Positions 1 to 3,223 of a stretch of DNA of 5,274 nucleotides are shown here, one piece after another (position 1 is the first letter of the stretch; the number at the start of each line of letters is the position of its first letter). The position numbers were made by a program, and so were the translations under genes. The notes beneath the pieces are model-generated. The model did no database searches. It worked only from the letters and a program-made list of their open reading frames with translations, and was not told where the DNA came from. The DNA is from Nitriliruptoraceae bacterium (lineage in GTDB: Bacteria > Actinomycetota > Nitriliruptoria > Nitriliruptorales > Nitriliruptoraceae). The DNA lies in the NCBI GenBank assembly GCA_007125475.1, contig SLDB01000085.1, positions 1 to 5,274 on the forward strand. The letters run 5' to 3'.

Positions 1-31
1 CCAGCGTGTGCTGGTGCTCGCCGAGGAACAC
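1..31 (-). CDS. mraZ: Second MraZ copy, N-terminal fragment cut by the window edge
   Basis: Reading the minus strand from 31, a GTG start is followed by codons for MFLGEHQHTL, identical at DNA level to the first ten codons of the intact mraZ at 584. The preceding leader is also a near copy, including a GGGGG stretch just before the start codon. MraZ is a DNA-binding transcription regulator with two AbrB-like halves. Only the first turn of the first half is visible here. It lies about 130 bp downstream of the intact mraZ stop codon in the same direction, so it would be read from the same transcript. Whether a full second gene follows cannot be seen; it may be a remnant. No in-frame stop is visible in the fragment. 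Confidence 0.6.
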   Translation of the reverse strand, partial: MFLGEHQHTL

Positions 32-142
32 CTGGCCCCCGTCCTGTCCTCCGCCGTAGCGGTGTCCGTCTCGTGCGCGTCGACGTCGTGCCCCGACCTC
101 CGACGGCGATCGGCGTGTGCAGCCTCCCCGACCGGGGTGTGC
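1..142 (-). repeat. Direct repeat unit B: mraZ start plus 5' leader (copy of 554-695)
   Basis: Bases 1-120 match 554-673 at 112 of 120 positions with no gaps. The first 34 bases are identical. Substitutions lie at 35, 46, 57, 80, 91, 92, 104 and 107. From 121 to 136 similarity drops, but both copies keep a CCCC/GGGG mini-hairpin, and GTGTGC returns at 137-142. The unit contains the first ten mraZ codons and about 110 bases of leader. The promoter of the upstream copy (711-739) is not duplicated, and I see no replacement promoter in the end of the intact mraZ. The simplest origin is a tandem duplication of one leader-plus-mraZ unit of 553 bp. Confidence 0.85.
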
Positions 143-161
143 GGGGCGGGGGGCTGGGCCG

Positions 162-584
162 TCATGGCACGAACGGTCCGTCGAGGTTCGCGAACGCGTC
201 CTCGGCGTCGTCGCGGTACGACTCCCAGGTGGCCCGGTCCCAGATCTCGACCTTCTCGTCCGCCCCGTTCACCGTGAGTTCCTTGTCCAGCCCGGCGTAG
301 GCGCGGAGCCGGGGCGGGATCGTCACCCGCCCCTGGGCGTCGGGCTTCTCCTCGTGGGCCCCGGCGAGGAACACCCGCAGGTAGGCGCGGGCCCGCTGAT
401 CCTCACGTGGCACGGCGCGCAGCTCCTCGACCCGGCGCTCGAACGCCGTCAGCGGGTAGACGTCGAGGCAGCGGTCCTGTGACGGCGCGAAGACGAGGCC
501 GCTGGCGAGGCGGTCACGGAAGCGCGCCGGGAGGATCAGCCGCCCCTTCTCGTCCAGCGTGTGCTGGTGCTCGCCGAGGAACAC
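162..584 (-). CDS. mraZ: Transcriptional regulator MraZ
   Basis: This 140-residue protein is close to the usual MraZ length. MraZ is a cytoplasmic, nucleoid-associated regulator that forms ring-shaped oligomers and binds short direct repeats upstream of its own operon, controlling the dcw (division and cell wall) cluster. Both AbrB-like halves are intact: DEKGR at residues 11-15 followed by LILPARFRD, and DAQGR at 82-86 followed by VTIPPRLR. The start is GTG at 584, giving the conserved MFLGEH opening, with a GGGGG stretch (589-593) four bases before it as a weak ribosome site. The gene has its own promoter (711-739) overlaid by candidate MraZ boxes, so autoregulation is likely. Downstream, beyond a 130-bp gap, an apparent second mraZ begins; rsmH and the fts/mur genes would be expected further left, outside the window. 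Function is secure from the motifs; autoregulation is inferred. Confidence 0.96.
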   Translation of the reverse strand: MFLGEHQHTLDEKGRLILPARFRDRLASGLVFAPSQDRCLDVYPLTAFERRVEELRAVPREDQRARAYLRVFLAGAHEEKPDAQGRVTIPPRLRAYAGLDKELTVNGADEKVEIWDRATWESYRDDAEDAFANLDGPFVP

Positions 585-695
585 CTGACCCCCGTCCTCT
601 CCTCCGCCGCAGCGGTGTCCGTCTCGTGCGCGCCGACGTCGTGGTCCGACCTCCGAGGGTGATCGGCGTGTGCGCCGCCCCCCGGCGGGGTGTGC
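554..695 (-). repeat. Direct repeat unit A: mraZ start plus 5' leader
   Basis: This is the upstream partner of repeat 1-142, offset by 553 bp. In RNA sense (minus strand) the leader runs from near the predicted transcription start at about 704 to the GTG at 584. Short stems can be drawn pairing 661-666 with 646-651, 635-638 with 620-623, and 613-615 with 607-609. All eight substitutions between the two copies within the well-conserved 120 bp fall outside these stems. The hexamer GTGTGC (plus strand) occurs at 668-673 and 690-695, 22 bp apart, and the same pair is kept in the other copy at 115-120 and 137-142. Confidence 0.8.
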
Positions 696-696
696 T

Positions 697-731
697 CTCC
701 ACTTCGCTCCACACTACGCCCCCATACCCCA
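697..731 (-). promoter_or_regulatory. Candidate MraZ operator boxes with a 10-bp period
   Basis: Read on the minus strand, TGGGG (731-727), a degenerate GGGCG (721-717), TGGAG (711-707) and TGGAG (701-697) lie exactly 10 bp apart. The known E. coli MraZ sites are TGGGN repeats separated by 5-bp spacers, i.e. the same 10-bp period. The boxes run from inside the promoter spacer across the -10 element to about the predicted start of transcription, where a bound MraZ ring could block initiation. Spacing and position are seen directly; binding is inferred from the family. Confidence 0.6.
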
Positions 732-739
732 CCGGTCAA
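711..739 (-). promoter_or_regulatory. mraZ promoter (-35 TTGACC, 17 bp, -10 TAGTGT)
   Basis: On the minus strand TTGACC occupies 739-734, and after exactly 17 bases TAGTGT occupies 716-711. Both fit primary sigma-factor consensus for actinobacteria (TTGACN and TANNNT). Transcription would begin near 704, leaving a leader of about 120 bases before the GTG at 584. The overlap with the TGGNG boxes supports assignment to mraZ and suggests autoregulation. Confidence 0.6.
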
Positions 740-780
740 CCACCCGCACGATCAGAACCCCCGTAATCGGCTTCGTGCCG

Positions 781-809
781 CCTCCAGACGGCCGTTCTCG
801 AGGTGGAGG
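781..809. repeat. Inverted repeat CCTCCA/TGGAGG around an 8-bp palindrome
   Basis: CCTCCA (781-786) and TGGAGG (804-809) are perfect inverted copies. Between them lie the palindromes ACGGCCGT (788-795) and CTCGAG (797-802). It could be a protein-binding dyad for either divergent gene, or chance in GC-rich DNA. Confidence 0.4.
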
Positions 810-883
810 GGGGCGCCGCGAACCGCCCCAACCCGGCCCGAGCGCAGGCCCTGCCGGGCACGCAGGTCGGGGACGGCGACCAC

Positions 884-906
884 CGCGCACCGGGATCGGT
901 GGCGCG
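884..906. repeat. Inverted repeat, 9-bp stem with GGAT loop
   Basis: Positions 884-888 pair with 902-906 and 889-892 pair with 897-900, with G901 bulged and GGAT (893-896) as the loop. It is a compact hairpin eight bases before the stronger one at 914. Confidence 0.5.
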
Positions 907-913
907 CCCGTCT

Positions 914-944
914 CGGTACGCTCCCGCCCGCGGAGCCCGTACCG
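914..944. repeat. Hairpin I: 11-bp stem in the moxR upstream region
   Basis: CGGTACG (914-920) pairs perfectly with CGTACCG (938-944), and CTCC (921-924) pairs with GGAG (932-935). A two-base CC bulge (936-937) and a seven-base loop (925-931) remain. The stem includes A-T pairs as well as G-C pairs, so it is not just low-complexity GC pairing. It lies about 130 bases before the moxR GTG and could be part of a structured leader or an operator dyad. Confidence 0.65.
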
Positions 945-990
945 GGCGGACCGATCCGTTCGGCAGCGGGTGCCGAACCTCGGTGGCGCC
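945..990. repeat. Hairpin II: 17-bp interrupted stem abutting hairpin I
   Basis: GTTCGGCA (958-965) and TGCCGAAC (971-978) are perfect inverted copies around a GCGGG loop. Outside this, ACCGA (950-954) pairs with TCGGT (980-984), and GGCG (945-948) pairs with CGCC (987-990). Small internal loops are 955-957 opposite 979, and 949 opposite 985-986. It starts on the base directly after hairpin I ends. No T-run follows, which argues against a simple terminator. Confidence 0.7.
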
Positions 991-993
991 ACG

Positions 994-1034
994 AACCCGG
1001 TCGCGGAGGGACTGCCAGCCACTCCCATCGGGTT
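994..1034. repeat. Weaker inverted repeat (hairpin III) before moxR
   Basis: AACCCG (994-999) pairs with CGGGTT (1029-1034), and GGGA (1008-1011) can pair with TCCC (1023-1026) inside it. It ends about 30 bases before the ribosome binding site of moxR. The long unpaired parts make it less convincing than the two preceding hairpins. Confidence 0.35.
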
Positions 1035-1065
1035 GCCGTTCCGGGAGCGACACGTGCCGCAGGTC

Positions 1066-1071
1066 AGGAGG
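1066..1071 (+). promoter_or_regulatory. Ribosome binding site AGGAGG of the moxR gene
   Basis: AGGAGG is a full Shine-Dalgarno match five bases before the GTG at 1077. It fixes the start of the ATPase gene. It is the only strong ribosome site in the operon. Confidence 0.9.
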
Positions 1072-1076
1072 CCTGA

Positions 1077-2045
1077 GTGTCCACCACGCCGCAGCTGAGG
1101 CCGCTCGACCTCGACGCCGTCGCAGAGGTCCTCGGTGCGATCGCCGGGAACGTCGGCGAGGTCGTCCGTGGCAAGCCCGCCGCGATCCGTCTGGCGCTGG
1201 TCACGTTCCTCGCCGAGGGGCACCTCCTCATCGAGGACGTCCCCGGTGTCGGCAAGACCCTGCTGGCCAAGGCGATCGCCCGGTCGGTCGACTGCAGCGT
1301 CGCCCGGGTGCAGTTCACCCCGGACCTCCTCCCCTCCGACGTGACCGGGCTCACCGTGTACGCCCCGGAGACCGGGACGTTCACGTTCCGGCCCGGACCG
1401 GTGTTCGCCAACATCGTCGTCGCCGACGAGATCAACCGTGCCACCCCGAAGACGCAGTCGGCGTTGTTGGAGGCGATGGAGGAACGCACCGTCACCGTCG
1501 ACGGCCACACCCACGAGCTCGCCCGCCCGTTCCTGGTCGTCGCCACACAGAACCCCATCGAGCTCGAGGGCACCTACCCCCTCCCGGAAGCCCAACGTGA
1601 CCGGTTCCTGATGCGGATCTCGATCGGCTACCCCGACCACGACGACGAGCTCTCCGTGCTGCGCACCCACGCCGGCGAGGACCGCCTCGCACGACTCACG
1701 GCCGTCACCGACGCCGAGTCGGTCGCCGCGACGATCGCCACGGTCCGCGACGTCCACGTCGCCGAGTCGATCGAGCGCTACCTCGTCGCCCTCGCCCGCG
1801 CCACCCGCGCCCACCCCGACGTCGAGCTCGGCGCCTCGCCCCGTGCCACGCTCGCCCTGCTACGCGCCGTCCGCGCCGCCGCCGCCGTGGACGGTCGACC
1901 CTTCGTCACCCCCGACGACGTCAAGGAGCTCGCCGCGCCGGTCCTCGCCCACCGCCTCGTCCTCCGCCCACAGGCGATGCTCTCCGGTCGCAGCGCCGCC
2001 CACGTCGTCACCGACGTCCTCGACGGAACACCGGCCCCGACGTGA
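1077..2045 (+). CDS. moxR: MoxR-family AAA+ ATPase
   Basis: This 322-residue protein is a typical MoxR-subfamily AAA+ ATPase (AAA_3 type). MoxR proteins act as cytoplasmic ATP-driven chaperones, often for vWA-domain partners. The Walker A loop is DVPGVGKT at residues 54-61, Walker B is VVADE at 114-118 (D117, E118) followed by INRATPKTQSALLEAMEE, sensor 1 is in ATQNP (N159), and the MoxR signature GTYPLPEAQRDRF runs 165-177. Residues from about 200 onward form the C-terminal lid. The N-terminal segment contains VVRGKPAAI (29-37), as in the family. The GTG start is fixed by AGGAGG five bases upstream. It opens a three-gene operon, and its stop codon overlaps the DUF58 start by four bases. The substrate is not determinable here; by context it serves the DUF58 and TgpA-like proteins. 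Confidence 0.96.
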   Translation: MSTTPQLRPLDLDAVAEVLGAIAGNVGEVVRGKPAAIRLALVTFLAEGHLLIEDVPGVGKTLLAKAIARSVDCSVARVQFTPDLLPSDVTGLTVYAPETGTFTFRPGPVFANIVVADEINRATPKTQSALLEAMEERTVTVDGHTHELARPFLVVATQNPIELEGTYPLPEAQRDRFLMRISIGYPDHDDELSVLRTHAGEDRLARLTAVTDAESVAATIATVRDVHVAESIERYLVALARATRAHPDVELGASPRATLALLRAVRAAAAVDGRPFVTPDDVKELAAPVLAHRLVLRPQAMLSGRSAAHVVTDVLDGTPAPT

Positions 2046-3223
2046 CACGCCGCGGGATGGGGATCCTGGTCGCGACGATGGCCCTGTGGCTCGCCGCCCG
2101 GGGCCTGGGTGTCGACGAACTGCACACCACCGCGACCGCCGCCGGCCTCCTCGTCCTCGCCGCCGCGATCTGGGTCGCCTCCCCCCAGCGCGTCACCACC
2201 ACCATCCAGGCCGAGCCGACGTTGCTCACCCCCGGCGAACGCGCCGCCGTGCGGGTCACCGTCGCCAACACCGGGGTGTTGCCGACCCCCCGCGCCGACA
2301 TCGGGATCCACCACCAGGAGGGAGTCGAGCTCCGCCCCCCACCGCCGCTGCCCGCGCTGGCACCCGGGCGCCGCCGCACGGTCACGGTCGACGCCGTGGC
2401 CAGGCAGCGCGGTGCCCACCGCCTCGGACCGTTGGAGGTGCTGCGGCGGGACCCGTTCGGGATCGTCGTCCGCCGGGCGGTGCTGGACGCCTCGACCGAA
2501 CTCCTCGTCACCCCGCCGACCACCACGCTCGCCCCACCGCTCCCCCTCGTCGGGGTGCAGGGGAGCGGCGACGCGGTCGCACGGCGGACCGGCTGGTCGG
2601 GGACCGACCTCGTCGAGATCCGTCCGTACGTCCCCGGCGACGACCTCCGCGGCGTGCACTGGCCCTCCACCGCCCACCGCGGTGAGTTGATGATCCGACG
2701 CGTCGAAGAGCCGCAGTCACCGCGTGCCGGCGTCTTCCTCGACACCCGTGGCACGAGGTTCGCCGGTGGTCGGGGCCGTGAGCGGTTCGAGGTCGCGGTC
2801 GCGGCGGCGGCGAGCATCGGGGTCCACTTCATCGACCGGGGGATCGACGTGGCCGTCGTCGACGGCCAGACCCCGCGAGACGCGTCGGACCCGGAGCCAC
2901 GGTCCCGGCTGCTGCGACGACTGGCCCGGGTCTCCCCCGGCGAGGCGACGTTCGACGTCGCCCTGCACGACCTCGAGGATCTGGCCGCGGGGACCGCGAC
3001 GCTGGTCGCCGTGATCGCGCCCACACCGGCCGACGAGCTCGCGGCGTTGACGCGGGCGAGCAGGACCAGCAGTCAGTGTGTCGCGGTGGTGGTGGGCGAC
3101 GGCGACGACGCCGCGGAGACCGCGGAGACGTTGCGCCGCGCCGGGTGGCGCAGCACCGTCCTCGCCGACGCCGGCGAGTTGCCGGCGCGGTGGCGCGAAC
3201 TCACCGTGGCACGGGTCGGGTGA
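2042..3223 (+). CDS. DUF58 membrane protein with vWA-like domain
   Basis: This 393-residue protein has two N-terminal membrane helices (about residues 6-22 and 30-47). A beta-rich stretch follows, including GERAAVRVTVANTG and GPLEVLRRDPFGIVV (129-143). The DUF58 signature lies at about 192-222: RPYVPGDDLRGVHW followed by STAHRGELMIRRVE. The rest resembles a von Willebrand A fold; its first strand, VFLDTRGT (231-238), carries a degenerate version of the metal-site DxSxS motif. Biochemical function is not established for the family. DUF58 genes repeatedly sit next to MoxR ATPases, and the protein is taken as the membrane partner of that chaperone. The GTG start overlaps the MoxR stop as GTGA and has no good ribosome site, so translation is probably coupled. 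An unrelated function is unlikely given the signature and the neighbours. Confidence 0.94.
   Translation: MTRRGMGILVATMALWLAARGLGVDELHTTATAAGLLVLAAAIWVASPQRVTTTIQAEPTLLTPGERAAVRVTVANTGVLPTPRADIGIHHQEGVELRPPPPLPALAPGRRRTVTVDAVARQRGAHRLGPLEVLRRDPFGIVVRRAVLDASTELLVTPPTTTLAPPLPLVGVQGSGDAVARRTGWSGTDLVEIRPYVPGDDLRGVHWPSTAHRGELMIRRVEEPQSPRAGVFLDTRGTRFAGGRGRERFEVAVAAAASIGVHFIDRGIDVAVVDGQTPRDASDPEPRSRLLRRLARVSPGEATFDVALHDLEDLAAGTATLVAVIAPTPADELAALTRASRTSSQCVAVVVGDGDDAAETAETLRRAGWRSTVLADAGELPARWRELTVARVG

Larger units (their letters stand above)
740..1065. other. Dyad-rich intergenic region between divergent mraZ and moxR
   Basis: I see no credible gene here. Open frames crossing it on either strand are extensions of high-GC shadow frames and lack family-like sequence. 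The region must contain the promoter and leader of the moxR operon, but I found no convincing plus-strand -35/-10 pair; TACGCT at 917-922 is a possible -10 without a good -35 partner and sits inside a hairpin. The notable content is a chain of inverted repeats: 781-809, 832-858, 884-906, 914-944, 945-990 and 994-1034. No T-run follows any of them on the plus strand, so they do not look like ordinary intrinsic terminators. Confidence 0.6.

Noticed and set aside
670..690. GC hairpin in the mraZ leader as an intrinsic terminator or attenuator
   Set aside because: No U-run follows it in the mraZ direction, and it lies between the promoter and an intact gene. A structural or protein-binding role is possible, but a terminator is not supported.
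894..922. GATCGG-17-TACGCT as the moxR promoter
   Set aside because: The -10 fits TANNNT, but the -35 does not resemble TTGACN, and the -10 sits inside hairpin I. The support is too weak to annotate.
914..990. Assignment of the paired hairpins to a known RNA (6C RNA, cobalamin or c-di-AMP riboswitch)
   Set aside because: The loops lack the C-runs of 6C RNA. AGCCACT near 1017 is only a partial B12-box resemblance without the other conserved parts. I could not place the conserved c-di-AMP motif bases.
803..1600. A 265-codon plus-strand open frame covering the moxR upstream region
   Set aside because: It is out of frame with MoxR, Arg/Pro-rich, and without a good ribosome site. The hairpin-rich region shows no codon-position pattern of a real gene.
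714..1814. A 366-codon minus-strand open frame spanning the intergenic region and half of moxR
   Set aside because: It is the shadow of the MoxR gene extended through GC-rich DNA. It has no domain-like sequence and would overlap both the mraZ promoter and a certain gene.
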